Of a DNA stretch of 39,827 nucleotides, positions 23,966-32,261 are shown piece by piece. A model generated the notes under the pieces. The model saw only the letters and a list, made by a program, of their open reading frames with translations. It was not told the origin of the DNA and made no database searches. The stretch covers positions 1 through 39,827 of the IMG/VR virus record IMGVR_UViG_3300021090_000061. One strand, written 5' to 3'. The position numbers were made by a program, and so were the translations under genes. How positions within the stretch are numbered: the first letter of the stretch is position 1; each line of letters opens with the position of its first letter. This stretch comes from a virus.

Positions 23966-24949
23966 CTACATAGAGGTTGCTTTGTAGGCAATCCACTGGT
24001 AAAGTTTTGCAGTCGTTTGAACGACAGTGCCTATGATAACCCCTCTGAAAGAGACGTTTCTTGTAGCATCGTCGAGCAAGTTGCCATAAGGCTGAGCAGT
24101 GCTGTTAACAGCAGCTTCGCCAACAGGCACAACTTGAGCAAAGTTCACTCCAAGGGCAGCAATTGCCGATGTTGGGAACACAAAAGCTGTAAAGTTTGTA
24201 CTATCAATATCTACAGTAATCGAGTTAGTTGTAGTATTAATAGCAGTAATAGTTACTAGCTGGTTATTCATCTCAGGCATTCCATAAGCAGCAGGAACGA
24301 TGATGCGAACCTTTTGACCCACAGTGAATCCATGAGTTACAGAAAGAACGATCACAGCGCTTGTTGCAAGACTGATAGATGTAATAAAGCGGTTAACTGG
24401 GTAGTATCTAGGATCGAAGGGAACGCGTCTAAGTGTTCCACCTGTACCAGCACCACCAGGAGCCACCATATAAGCCAGGTTAAGACTTGTGTTAGTGACA
24501 ACAGTGTCAATAGTAAAGTCGTATCCTGAAATATTTAGCTGACCAGCTGAGTTGTAATAACGAACAACATCCCCGTTTGCAAGACCCGCAGTAGATGCGA
24601 GAGAGACAACAGGAGGAGTCGCGTTAGTAGTCGATGTGATGGCCAAAGCAGCCCCCAGCGACACAGATGCGCTATCGTCGACGAAAGTAAATCCGCCGCC
24701 ATTAGCTGCAAGTGTTGTAGGAATTGCAATAGTTGCCGCACCGTTAGTTTTTAGTGCATAAACCCCAGAACCAGCGGGCATTGAGGAAGTTCCCCATGCT
24801 TGCATGACGGGAGTCGCAGCAGCAGCAGAACCCAAATCCGTGATGTTCCAGAGCTCGATCTTTGTATATCCAGAAGGAAGACTAAGATTACGAACCAAAC
24901 CATCAGAGGTAAAAGTTCCTGTTAAAATTGCTTGAATAGGTGTACTCAT
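23966..24949 (-). CDS. Structural protein with two FCCH-like modules
   Basis: A 327-residue Thr/Ala/Val-rich protein next to the capsid gene. Residues about 97-160 and 186-276 are FCCH-like beta modules (NATPPVVSLASTAGLANGD, then VTHGFTVGQKVRIIVPAAYG). The tail TVVQTTAKLYQWIAYKATSM is compact. AAGGAGATAAAAC precedes ATG 24949. It could be a capsid decoration or head-fibre protein; its size and position after the major capsid gene are consistent with that. Confidence 0.6.
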   Translation of the reverse strand: MSTPIQAILTGTFTSDGLVRNLSLPSGYTKIELWNITDLGSAAAATPVMQAWGTSSMPAGSGVYALKTNGAATIAIPTTLAANGGGFTFVDDSASVSLGAALAITSTTNATPPVVSLASTAGLANGDVVRYYNSAGQLNISGYDFTIDTVVTNTSLNLAYMVAPGGAGTGGTLRRVPFDPRYYPVNRFITSISLATSAVIVLSVTHGFTVGQKVRIIVPAAYGMPEMNNQLVTITAINTTTNSITVDIDSTNFTAFVFPTSAIAALGVNFAQVVPVGEAAVNSTAQPYGNLLDDATRNVSFRGVIIGTVVQTTAKLYQWIAYKATSM

Positions 24950-24960
24950 GTTTTATCTCC

Positions 24961-25908
24961 TTATGCTAGCGTGCAACGCAGGTTAAATACCCATTGGTCA
25001 TTCAGAATTCGTGGCACTTCCGCGAATTTATAACCAACTGACGCGTTCAGAGCTAAGGGCCCGTCATAAATAGGCGGACGATAGATAAACTGAGCGCTGT
25101 AACCATCTTGTTCGACGGCAGCGAAAGCTTCGCGTCCAGCAACAAAGATGTTGTAGACCGTAGCACCGAGCAAGGAAGCGTTGGCAGTTGTAGATCCAAT
25201 GCTCGAGAGCAAGAATCTTACGTTAGCAACGGTTCCCCATTCTGGGTCAAGTGTAGACTGCTGATTTGGGTAGTTCCATTTTTGGATGAACCCGGCGACG
25301 TTGTCCAGTTGACCGATAAGGTCAGTATGGCCAAGGCCAAAGTAAGCATCACGTACTGGAGCAGTACCAAAACGGTTTTCCCCTTCGATACCAGTTAAGA
25401 AGCTGTAAGCATTATTACCACGGAGGGTTCTAACGACAGTGTCAACGTCTGAACGAGTGATCTCTGTTGGGTTATCCCCGTTAGTGCCGCCGACGCAGTT
25501 GATGAAGCTAGCTGTAGAGGCTAACATGTCTCTCATCAATTGGTCTTCGGTTTGTCTTAGAGAAACGCCCAAACGCTGAGCAGCTTCGTTAAGGACAGGG
25601 TCTTGGTTTTGAAGAGTTACTTGCTCATTAAGGAGCACATAAGTACCATAGAAATCCATTTTAGCGTCGATGTTGATCGCTGTTAGGTTTTGGGGTGGAG
25701 GTGTAACTCCGCTATTCCCAAGGGGTACTGGAGCAGTTGCCAATGGGTTGTAACGTCTCATGCGAAGAGTCGTACCACCATTTCTTGGCATTGCTTTAAG
25801 ATCGGCTGGGATCTTATGAATCATGTGCGGGACCGGTACTGAGAGCAGCTTAAATGAAAACGACTGCTGGACAGGTGCCGGAAGCGTACTTGTCGTTGTA
25901 ATTGACAT
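24961..25908 (-). CDS. Major capsid protein (N4-gp56-type, HK97 fold)
   Basis: A 315-residue capsid protein. The sequence shows the pattern of the N4-gp56 family: RMRRYNPLATAPVPLGNSG near the start, then MDFYGTYVLLNEQVTLQNQDPVLNEAAQRLG, RDMLAST, the internal domain with DAYFGLGHTDLIGQLDNVAG, EWGTVANVRFLLSSIGS, and YNIFVAGREAFAAVEQDG. The order and spacing match HK97-fold capsids. The scaffold gene lies directly upstream, as expected for a head operon. Confidence 0.88.
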   Translation of the reverse strand: MSITTTSTLPAPVQQSFSFKLLSVPVPHMIHKIPADLKAMPRNGGTTLRMRRYNPLATAPVPLGNSGVTPPPQNLTAINIDAKMDFYGTYVLLNEQVTLQNQDPVLNEAAQRLGVSLRQTEDQLMRDMLASTASFINCVGGTNGDNPTEITRSDVDTVVRTLRGNNAYSFLTGIEGENRFGTAPVRDAYFGLGHTDLIGQLDNVAGFIQKWNYPNQQSTLDPEWGTVANVRFLLSSIGSTTANASLLGATVYNIFVAGREAFAAVEQDGYSAQFIYRPPIYDGPLALNASVGYKFAEVPRILNDQWVFNLRCTLA

Positions 25909-25931
25909 AGCAATTTCCTATTGTTATGCCT

Positions 25932-26651
25932 TTAGGCGCCTTTCTTAATCTGTTGCATCTCTTTCCAGAGCTGAGCTTTTAATTCAGAAGTGAGACCATT
26001 TTCAAACTGATGGGCTTGGCCAATTGCGCTCTGTTTTCCAACAGCCTGTACTGATAGAGGCTTTTTGCTATTTACTTCGGCTTTTTTCTTGTCTTTATTC
26101 ATAGCTTCGTCTCTTTGTGGTACAAACGCTTTTATATACTCATAGGCCAACTTAGCTTGACGATATGGATCATCTTTCAGCAAAGTTAAGGATTCAGCGA
26201 CTTCGGGCTTTAGTTCGTTTAAAAGTTCTATATTTTCCCTAGTTACTGTGGAGCTATAGTCGGAGAACTTGGATTGCATCCTCTCATCAACAGTAGACGC
26301 ATCTCTTTCTCGAAGAACCGTTTCGGCCGTTTGTCTAGCTAATTTTGTGGCAAGCTTCTTAGCTTGGGCCACCGTGAGGATGTCATCCTCTGCTAACTTG
26401 GCGAACTCGTCCTCTTCTTGAGGTGCTTGCTTCTTGTTGATGCTAGAAAACTGATCTCTAAGCTCAGCGATTTCTAAATCCTTTTGTCGCATCTGCTTAC
26501 GCATTTCGGCCCAATTATATTCTGCGTCGTTTCGCGCTTGACGCTCTTGCTGGGTTTCCTGTGCTTGCACTTGCGAATCAGTAGATTCTTCTGGTTGAAC
26601 GACTTCCTCGAGAACTTCCGTCTCTACGTTCGTGTTTTCCTCTTCTGACAT
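25932..26651 (-). CDS. Capsid scaffolding protein
   Basis: A 239-residue protein from ATG 26651 (AAGGA upstream); an in-phase start at 26747 lacks one. It is acidic and Gln/Glu-rich at the start (MSEEENTNVETEVLEEVVQP), with a long helix (RQARNDAEYNWAEMRKQMRQ) and a charged middle, and ends in a basic segment (QAHQFENGLTSELKAQLWKE). Scaffolds of this kind are mostly helical, with a basic C-terminus that binds coat protein. It sits immediately upstream of the major capsid gene. Confidence 0.72.
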   Translation of the reverse strand: MSEEENTNVETEVLEEVVQPEESTDSQVQAQETQQERQARNDAEYNWAEMRKQMRQKDLEIAELRDQFSSINKKQAPQEEDEFAKLAEDDILTVAQAKKLATKLARQTAETVLRERDASTVDERMQSKFSDYSSTVTRENIELLNELKPEVAESLTLLKDDPYRQAKLAYEYIKAFVPQRDEAMNKDKKKAEVNSKKPLSVQAVGKQSAIGQAHQFENGLTSELKAQLWKEMQQIKKGA

Positions 26652-26839
26652 ATTTTCCTTGGGTGGGCGATACCCTTTACGCCTATAACTATAGTTGACG
26701 CGTTTACGACGCATACGAAGACAACTAAATAATTTACTTGATACCACGGACTAACAATACTGTCAAAAATTATTTTAGTGTGTGCAGAAATAGCAATGAT
26801 GTGTTTAATATTTGATTGTCTTCACAAAGGAGAAAAAAC

Positions 26840-27532
26840 ATGAAGAAATTAATCTACACATTTTTGCTAGGTTCCGCAGCCACAGCATTTGCAACAGAGG
26901 CATCTGATTCAGTGAATCTGAAAGAGCCAAGGTTCATTTCAACGGGACATGAGCTGACCCCTAACTTTAGATGGCTAAAGCACAAAGAGCCTGGATACAC
27001 CTACTCTAAATACATCGGCGGCTTTGAATACAACTACGTACGAAGTGAAGGAATGAACTTTAATTCATTTATCGGCTATTCGATTTACAAAGATAAGAGT
27101 TATTTCGTGGCAGATTGGGGGGTTAAGTACCTGATAATCATGGGAGAGAATTGCGAAAATACACTTCTTTATCCAACGGCAGGGATAACAAATACCTCCC
27201 ATTTTTCAACCAATACAAATGATGAAACCTTCCAAATATACCGATCGGCCTTTAATGGGGGATTTGGTTTAACCTATAACGTGAAGGGCATCGTTAATGT
27301 TGACACAACAATTACTTATTTTAAAGACCTTGCAACCAGCTGTATCTTAAGAATGGGAGATGAATTTTGGGGGAAAAACTACTTCTCACCCTCAGGGCTG
27401 AAAGCCACTTTAAGCTTCCGCTTTCCTAATCTAATGAGCAAAGATCTGGAGTTTGGAGGATTTTATTCTAGAACTATTAAAAAATGCTATTCAGAATATG
27501 GGTTTAAAACAGCCGTTGCGTTTGCATTTTAA
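26840..27532 (+). CDS. Outer-membrane beta-barrel candidate (accessory)
   Basis: A 230-residue protein from ATG 26840 (AAAGGAG upstream). It has a signal peptide (MKKLIYTFLLGSAATAFA, cut after residue 18) and then aromatic, alternating strands (YIGGFEYNYVRSEGMNFNSF, GVKYLIIMG). It ends with phenylalanine after an alternating strand (GFKTAVAFAF), the usual signal of barrel proteins handled by BAM. It is on the opposite strand to the late genes, is followed by another secreted protein and a terminator, and is not a virion protein by position. It may alter the host surface, for example to exclude other phages; that is inference. Confidence 0.6.
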   Translation: MKKLIYTFLLGSAATAFATEASDSVNLKEPRFISTGHELTPNFRWLKHKEPGYTYSKYIGGFEYNYVRSEGMNFNSFIGYSIYKDKSYFVADWGVKYLIIMGENCENTLLYPTAGITNTSHFSTNTNDETFQIYRSAFNGGFGLTYNVKGIVNVDTTITYFKDLATSCILRMGDEFWGKNYFSPSGLKATLSFRFPNLMSKDLEFGGFYSRTIKKCYSEYGFKTAVAFAF

Positions 27533-27540
27533 GGAGAAAA

Positions 27541-27873
27541 ATGAAAAAGATATTAGCAATTCTAATGCTTTCTTCGGCCATCTTTGCCGAAAACTCTAGC
27601 GTGGAAAGACCAAATATGTACCCCGAAAAGGACACTCAAAACCATTTGCTAGAAACCATTGACTACAGACTCTCAAACATCCATAATGATCTAGCAATGA
27701 TTAGGGGGCTGTACTTGGAATGTCAAAGAAGCAACGAGTTATTAAGTGCTTTGAACGACAATCTGATTTCCTTAATACAAGAACAACAAAACACAACAAA
27801 GTCAATTGATTATTTAAATTGGCAACAAGATCATAAATTAACAGAAACGAGGCCTCTTAAAAAAGGTCCTTAA
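27541..27873 (+). CDS. Secreted coiled-coil protein
   Basis: A 110-residue protein with a signal peptide (MKKILAILMLSSAIFA, cut after residue 16) and a helical, coiled-coil-prone body (LSNIHNDLAMIRGLYLECQR, NELLSALNDNLISLIQEQQN). One Cys lies at residue 61. It starts 9 bases after the barrel gene and ends just before a strong terminator, so the two form one transcript. No family recognised. Confidence 0.6.
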   Translation: MKKILAILMLSSAIFAENSSVERPNMYPEKDTQNHLLETIDYRLSNIHNDLAMIRGLYLECQRSNELLSALNDNLISLIQEQQNTTKSIDYLNWQQDHKLTETRPLKKGP

Positions 27874-27878
27874 GTAGA

Positions 27879-27908
27879 AGCCCGGGGCAAAGTGCTTCGG
27901 GCTATTTT
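27879..27908 (+). terminator. Intrinsic terminator of the accessory cassette
   Basis: An 11-bp stem with two G-U pairs (AGCCCGGGGCA 27879-27889, TGCTTCGGGCT 27893-27903), a three-base loop and then ATTTT. It closes the barrel/secreted-protein pair and overlaps the end of the convergent minus-strand gene. Confidence 0.85.
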
Positions 27909-28381
27909 AACTTGCCCATAAAACAATCATATATCCACTGACAGAGCTGAGGGTCGTAAAGCCCGGTATTCTTAAGCACGCTGATACAATCTTGTATTCC
28001 AGGGATAGTCCACTTAAGATTAACTTCATTTTTATGCGTATCAACTTCATATAGAATCTTCGCATGGTTCGGGTACTGGGCTACCATGTCCAAAGCGTCC
28101 GGAGCAGTCTCGCGAGCCACGAACCAATTGCGTACAACGTTAGTTGCCCACATTTCTTTATTAGAAAGCACAAAGATATGAAAATGCCCTTTATAGCGAG
28201 CCTCATTGGCATTGATGGTATCTTCGAGTTCCTTAACGAATTTATGTGAGTATCCATCTAATATTTCCTCAACCGTGGTATTTTCGTCTTTAGATGATAG
28301 AATATCATGAACCGCTTGTCCAACACGAGCGCCCTTCATCCCGAAACGATCGTAGGAATATTTCTTATCTTTTGGGTCCAC
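27902..28381 (-). CDS. Hypothetical conserved phage protein
   Basis: A 159-residue protein starting at GTG 28381 (MDPKDKKYSYDRFGMKGARV). It has a central helix region and a segment HFHIFVLSNKEMWATNVVRN with aromatic residues typical of a globular fold, ending WIYDCFMGKLK. It lies at the end of the run of small genes downstream of the portal, read on the same strand. Its start overlaps the lipoprotein gene by 17 bases. No enzymatic motif is visible. Confidence 0.6.
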   Translation of the reverse strand: MDPKDKKYSYDRFGMKGARVGQAVHDILSSKDENTTVEEILDGYSHKFVKELEDTINANEARYKGHFHIFVLSNKEMWATNVVRNWFVARETAPDALDMVAQYPNHAKILYEVDTHKNEVNLKWTIPGIQDCISVLKNTGLYDPQLCQWIYDCFMGKLK

Positions 28382-28532
28382 GGTGTTTCTCTATTTTCTT
28401 TTGCATTTCAGGCTTGTTTTCAGGCTTTTTTCCGGCGTTAATAGCCTCTTCAGGCCTATGCATATAGTGATATGCCCCGCAGCCAAAAAAAATTAATGGG
28501 ATAACGATGAAACAAACAGTTCTTTTTTTCAT
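28365..28532 (-). CDS. Small putative lipoprotein
   Basis: A 55-residue protein. The N-terminus MKKRTVCFIVIPLIFFGC has a hydrophobic core ending in IFFGC, a weak lipobox with Cys18 as the acylation site. The short mature part is charged and Pro/Lys-rich (KKPENKPEMQKKIEKHRG). It starts in an ATGA overlap with the upstream Lys-rich gene. Small lipoproteins are typical of o-spanins, but there is no matching i-spanin nearby, so the lysis role is only a possibility. Confidence 0.55.
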   Translation of the reverse strand: MKKRTVCFIVIPLIFFGCGAYHYMHRPEEAINAGKKPENKPEMQKKIEKHRGPKR

Positions 28533-28651
28533 TTTTTCTTCCCTTTTTTCATACCCATATCACACGCCTTATCCCGCTTTACGTCCTCTTTAACGAGTTT
28601 ATCCATGGATTTATCCATCTTTTTCTTAGCAGCTTTAATCTTCTTGTCCAT
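28529..28651 (-). CDS. Small Lys-rich protein, 40 residues
   Basis: A 40-residue very basic peptide (MDKKIKAAKKKMDKSMDKL...KKGKKK). Its start shares a base with the stop of the gene upstream (TAATG) and its stop overlaps the lipoprotein start (ATGA). It could bind nucleic acid or be a packaged internal protein. Confidence 0.55.
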   Translation of the reverse strand: MDKKIKAAKKKMDKSMDKLVKEDVKRDKACDMGMKKGKKK

Positions 28652-28836
28652 TAACGCTTATCCCCGGCCTTAAGACCTTTTCTTCGAGCTTCAGAAATTC
28701 CAATTGCGACAGCTTGCTTTGGACTTGAAACAACGGGCCCTCTCTTGGAACCGCTATGTAACTTTCCTTCGCCAAACTCCTTCATCACCTTATGAATTTT
28801 CATTTCAGCTTTCTTTGAATATTTCTTTTCTTTCAT
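28651..28836 (-). CDS. Small basic protein, DUF6496-like
   Basis: A 61-residue protein. The pattern 'KVMKEFGEGKLHSGSKRGPVV' followed by 'SSPKQAVAIGISEARRKGLKAG' matches the DUF6496-type small basic proteins found widely in phages and bacteria, with the conserved QAVAIxxSEAR motif. The function of the family is unknown. It is the start of a chain of three overlapping genes. Confidence 0.75.
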   Translation of the reverse strand: MKEKKYSKKAEMKIHKVMKEFGEGKLHSGSKRGPVVSSPKQAVAIGISEARRKGLKAGDKR

Positions 28837-28880
28837 AACTTCCTTAAAATGTTACTTTTGCATGAGGCCACGAAAATGGT

Positions 28881-29015
28881 CTAATGATATAAATAAGGCC
28901 CGGTATTGGGCTTTTCAGGCGCTTTAACTTTAGGTTTCGCAACCTTAACGCCCTTATTTTTCAGAACATCCTTAGCAATCTTATATGCCTTACCGCTTGG
29001 CCGTAGCATTACCAT
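28881..29015 (-). CDS. Small basic protein, 44 residues
   Basis: Starts at ATG 29015, 26 bases inside the end of the upstream gene, with GAGGT before it. The 44 residues are Lys/Pro-rich (KDVLKNKGVKVAKPKVKAPE), ending NTGPYLYH. A longer frame from 29120 is open, but its extra part overlaps the neighbour heavily. No family recognised. Confidence 0.5.
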   Translation of the reverse strand: MVMLRPSGKAYKIAKDVLKNKGVKVAKPKVKAPEKPNTGPYLYH

Positions 29016-29328
29016 CCGTATACCTCGCAGTAGCTTCATTTTCGTGAATGTCAGATACTTCTGTAATACCGAAAGTAAAACTATTGATAATCCCATCTCT
29101 ATAAGAACTTCGATTATCAAATCTTAAATACTTAGGATTTTCAGGCATATTTGCAAAATCCTTGTCACCCATACGAGTGATCGGCTCTTGCTGAACAGAA
29201 AAATTATAATTAGCATTCGGGCCTTTCTTTCGGAGAGTCTCCCCTCTTAATTGGAGTTGGTCCGGCGCCCTATCACCATTTTTCTTACTTAGCATATCGC
29301 CAAGAGATCTAGTGGTTTTTTTAGCCAT
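28990..29328 (-). CDS. Hypothetical protein in the small-gene run after the portal
   Basis: A 112-residue protein starting MAKKTTRSLGDMLSKKNGDR, with GGAG upstream (ATAGGAGCCTCC). The body is polar (QEPITRMGDKDFANMPENPK, then YRDGIINSFTFGITE) and lacks membrane segments. The motif DFANMP also appears in the next gene upstream (DFAGMP), so they may share a short interaction motif. Possibly a small virion protein. Confidence 0.6.
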   Translation of the reverse strand: MAKKTTRSLGDMLSKKNGDRAPDQLQLRGETLRKKGPNANYNFSVQQEPITRMGDKDFANMPENPKYLRFDNRSSYRDGIINSFTFGITEVSDIHENEATARYTDGNATAKR

Positions 29329-29336
29329 GGAGGCTC

Positions 29337-29543
29337 CTATTTCTGGTTAGATAGATATTTGCTTCTTTTGCCCTGAGCGCGTCCATCTACATTATCAATA
29401 TCCGACATAGAATCATCGATTCTCTCATCAGTTGTAAGTCTTGTAGACTGTGGATATTTTTCCATGTAAACATCTTTTGGCATCCCGGCGAAATCATTTC
29501 TACCGATACTTGGCTCATGCCCTTCAATTCTTGCCTTTGACAT
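29337..29543 (-). CDS. Small polar protein directly after the portal
   Basis: A 68-residue protein (MSKARIEGHEPSIGRNDFAG...) with a ribosome site AAGGAGACAAT-type upstream. It is rich in Asp, Arg and Ser, with no hydrophobic core, and shares the DFAGMP motif with its neighbour. It lies between the portal gene and the small-gene run on the same strand. Unknown. Confidence 0.6.
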   Translation of the reverse strand: MSKARIEGHEPSIGRNDFAGMPKDVYMEKYPQSTRLTTDERIDDSMSDIDNVDGRAQGKRSKYLSNQK

Positions 29544-29606
29544 ATTGTCTCCTTATTTAGGCTTTTTTCTTACAATACACGAAACGTGAAATTGTTAAAA
29601 TTTATT

Positions 29607-31619
29607 TTAAACTTCCGCCTTCTTAGCGGTCTTCTCTTCTTCTTTCTCGTCTTCTCCAACGAGCATCTTCAATATATTTAATGCGCGCTCCAGATGGTCC
29701 AGATCGATCGTACTAAGTTCTTTGGCAGCCTTAGCACGGTCAAGATCACCACTCGCGCGGTCGTGCTGAGCTTGCGCCATACGCTCCACGGCAAGAGCAC
29801 GGTTTTCTTGGACTCTACTGGCTCTTTCGACGCCGAGACCTTCGTTGGCCATTGCTTTTGCTTTGAGGTCCTCAATTTGTGCTTGGAGAACCTGGATTTG
29901 GACTTGTTGTTGCTGCTCTGCTGCTTTGGCTTGGCTAGCTTCTTGCTGACCGATTGCATCGATAAGTTCCTTTTTGTTTTGTAAGGTTGAATTCTCAATG
30001 AGCAAGTTAGTCGGTACTGGGACTCCCAGCTCACGCATTTGAAGAAGCTGTTGCATCTGCATTTGCTTCTGAGTAGAAGTATTCAGACCGTCTTCAACGA
30101 CCGCGTCATATTTCCCGAAGGCCCGATTGTAAAACTCCTGAGTTGGCTCTTGCTGAATGATCCTTTGAATCTTGCCCGGCGTCCAGTTCTGTTGCATTAA
30201 ACGAATCTGAAGATTGCCGAGAAGTTTTTGAGATCTATCTAAATTGTCAAATAAACCTCGAAGGGTCGTAAGCCCCGCCCCCTGGCGAAGCATAGAGAGA
30301 ATACCAGCTTTCTCGTCGACAGCTGAGCCTAGTAGTTCCTCGTTGACCCCCGAAATTTCTTGTATCTCTCTTCCCAAAAGCTCGGATAGCTGCATCATCG
30401 AAGGAGGAATTTGAGGGGCTGGGATTTGTTGAACATCAGTGATTTGAGCATCGGCCTTTAATGCCAAACTTCTGCCTTGCCCTTGGAGGAAAGCGTCCTT
30501 AGGATTAACTAAAGCATTCTCTTTGAAGATAATACCGGAATTAACTTGAGACTCGAGAATGTCTAACTCGATAACCTTTCGACGATTATATAGATACTGA
30601 GCATCACGGAGACCACGGACCACCCCCTGGACACGCCAAGGGAAGGCGGGGATTTGCGGCTCATAATAGCCCCACACAGGTACAAAAGGATATTCATCGA
30701 TGCCAAGAGGGTTTGGGCCATGATACATCACCTTCCCTTGAACAGTGATCGCAAGCTTAACTGATGGGATTTCGTTATCGACGACAGTAATTTGGGGGTA
30801 AAAGCGGAGAAACTCCGCGAGGTCCTCGTCGTTTCCCTTCCATTCGATTGATTCGCCCGTTTGAGTGTCCACAAGCATTTTCTGGCGTCTTGAATCCATG
30901 TACCAGAACTCATCGTAGATAAGCAAATCCTGCATAGCATAGCTGAAGCTCTCTGGCATAAATTGAAACTTACCGTCACGATTTCCCCATCCCTTGAAGT
31001 TCTTGATCTCGTCTTCCCTGCCAGGAAGAAGGCTTAGAACCTGCTGCCTAGAAAGATATTTCCTCGTCCAGATGTCATTGCAGTCGGACAAATCCATTTT
31101 CTTGAAGTACGGATCAATCAGATAACCGTTGTAGGCAACATTGTCAACCTTAATATCGCCATTGACTGGATCATTTCGATAATCCACCCACAGACTCATG
31201 AGGTTCATCCCCCCAATGAGCGCGCCCTTAAAAGCATCTGAGATCGTATGTAAAATATCGCCGGTCTGGTTGCTGTGAAAAAGAAGCTTAGTGAATTGGT
31301 CGGCCGTTTGGTCGCTGCTTGACTCGACGGGAACACAGATCGTAGACTTTCGATGGTCCCTTTGATAGCCATCGATCATATTTACAACGCGACGGATACG
31401 GTTAAAGTTGAACTGGCGACGCCTAAAGGCTGGAACGTTTCCGTAAATATCGTTCCAAAGAGTTTGATCTCCAGCATGGAAACGATGGTCGATGTCCGCC
31501 TCGGACCAAAAATTTTGATTAATTGTTACGTTTTTAGTATAAGCATAGTCCATTCGTTTTAAAATGGAATTATCTTGGTCTACATAGTAACTATCTGTTA
31601 ATTGTGGGAATAAGGTCAA
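29607..31619 (-). CDS. Portal protein (P22-like)
   Basis: A 670-residue portal, the ring through which DNA enters and leaves the head. It matches the P22-type portal layout: an N-terminal helical region with WNDIYGNVPAFRRRQFNFNR and MIDGYQRDHRKST, the middle 'crown' stem region (RVVNMIDGYQ, GGMNLMSLWVDYRND), long helices (VIELDILESQVNSG, SMMQLSELLGREIQEISGVN), and a Gln-rich coiled tail (QQEASQAKAAEQQQQVQIQV). I take the start at TTG 31619, with GAGGAG 6 bases upstream; this start lies inside the end of the HNH gene. An earlier GTG start with the same N-terminal peptide survives at 32291. Confidence 0.9.
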   Translation of the reverse strand: MTLFPQLTDSYYVDQDNSILKRMDYAYTKNVTINQNFWSEADIDHRFHAGDQTLWNDIYGNVPAFRRRQFNFNRIRRVVNMIDGYQRDHRKSTICVPVESSSDQTADQFTKLLFHSNQTGDILHTISDAFKGALIGGMNLMSLWVDYRNDPVNGDIKVDNVAYNGYLIDPYFKKMDLSDCNDIWTRKYLSRQQVLSLLPGREDEIKNFKGWGNRDGKFQFMPESFSYAMQDLLIYDEFWYMDSRRQKMLVDTQTGESIEWKGNDEDLAEFLRFYPQITVVDNEIPSVKLAITVQGKVMYHGPNPLGIDEYPFVPVWGYYEPQIPAFPWRVQGVVRGLRDAQYLYNRRKVIELDILESQVNSGIIFKENALVNPKDAFLQGQGRSLALKADAQITDVQQIPAPQIPPSMMQLSELLGREIQEISGVNEELLGSAVDEKAGILSMLRQGAGLTTLRGLFDNLDRSQKLLGNLQIRLMQQNWTPGKIQRIIQQEPTQEFYNRAFGKYDAVVEDGLNTSTQKQMQMQQLLQMRELGVPVPTNLLIENSTLQNKKELIDAIGQQEASQAKAAEQQQQVQIQVLQAQIEDLKAKAMANEGLGVERASRVQENRALAVERMAQAQHDRASGDLDRAKAAKELSTIDLDHLERALNILKMLVGEDEKEEEKTAKKAEV

Positions 31620-32208
31620 TTGGCACTCCTCTTTTGGTGGCCGAGATCAAGACACCCTTGCATTTCTGAGAGCAAGTTTTTCCTAAATTTCTTGAATCGG
31701 CAGGGGTGAATGTATTCCCGCAAACAGAACAGTTTTTGGGCGAAACCTTCTTTAACATTTGAGAACGCGAACGACAGGATTGAGAACAATATTTGGTCCC
31801 ATTTAAATTCTTTGTGTGAAACTTTGTTGAGCATATTACGCAAATCCTCTCAACAGGCTCTCTTTCAACCCACCCCTTTTTAGAGGCGCCAGAAAGAAAC
31901 TTTCCCCCTTCTTCAGACCTATACCATTCATTTGCTTTATCTCGAGATTCTTTTCTTTGCATGGCTTCAACTTGCCTAATTGCAGAGAAGTGCATTGAGT
32001 GGTGCTCTTTCTTATGTATACACTCAAGATTTTCAATCTTGTTATCAGTACTATCCCCATTTTTATGATGAATGTGGTGATCAAGAGGGATCTCTCCAAA
32101 ATGATCTTCCCAAATTCGACGATGCAACCCATATGTTGTCTTATAATATCCTCGATTAAGAGTGTATTTCGTTCCTTTGTAAATAATAGTTTTGTGCTTT
32201 TCTTCCAC
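31591..32208 (-). CDS. HNH homing endonuclease with zinc fingers
   Basis: A 205-residue HNH nuclease. Core: RIWEDHFGEIPLDHHIHHKNGD (H44, H45, H47, H48), then N60 and H65/H69/H70 (DNKIENLECIHKKEHH). Two zinc fingers follow: C123-x2-C126 with C141-x3-C145, and C160-x2-C163 with C179-x3-C183. The end of the gene runs through the portal start region (last residues IPTINR), so its final codons and the portal's first codons share DNA. This is the structure expected of a mobile element that has landed just inside the portal gene. Confidence 0.9.
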   Translation of the reverse strand: MEEKHKTIIYKGTKYTLNRGYYKTTYGLHRRIWEDHFGEIPLDHHIHHKNGDSTDNKIENLECIHKKEHHSMHFSAIRQVEAMQRKESRDKANEWYRSEEGGKFLSGASKKGWVEREPVERICVICSTKFHTKNLNGTKYCSQSCRSRSQMLKKVSPKNCSVCGNTFTPADSRNLGKTCSQKCKGVLISATKRGVPIDLIPTINR

Positions 32209-32261
32209 AAACGGCCTTTTGGTTGTTTTTTGGAATATAATAACACATTATCCATTGGAAT

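Noticed and set aside
29678-30034. Extra frames inside the portal gene
   Set aside because: They are in other frames of a strongly supported gene, with no ribosome site and low-quality composition.
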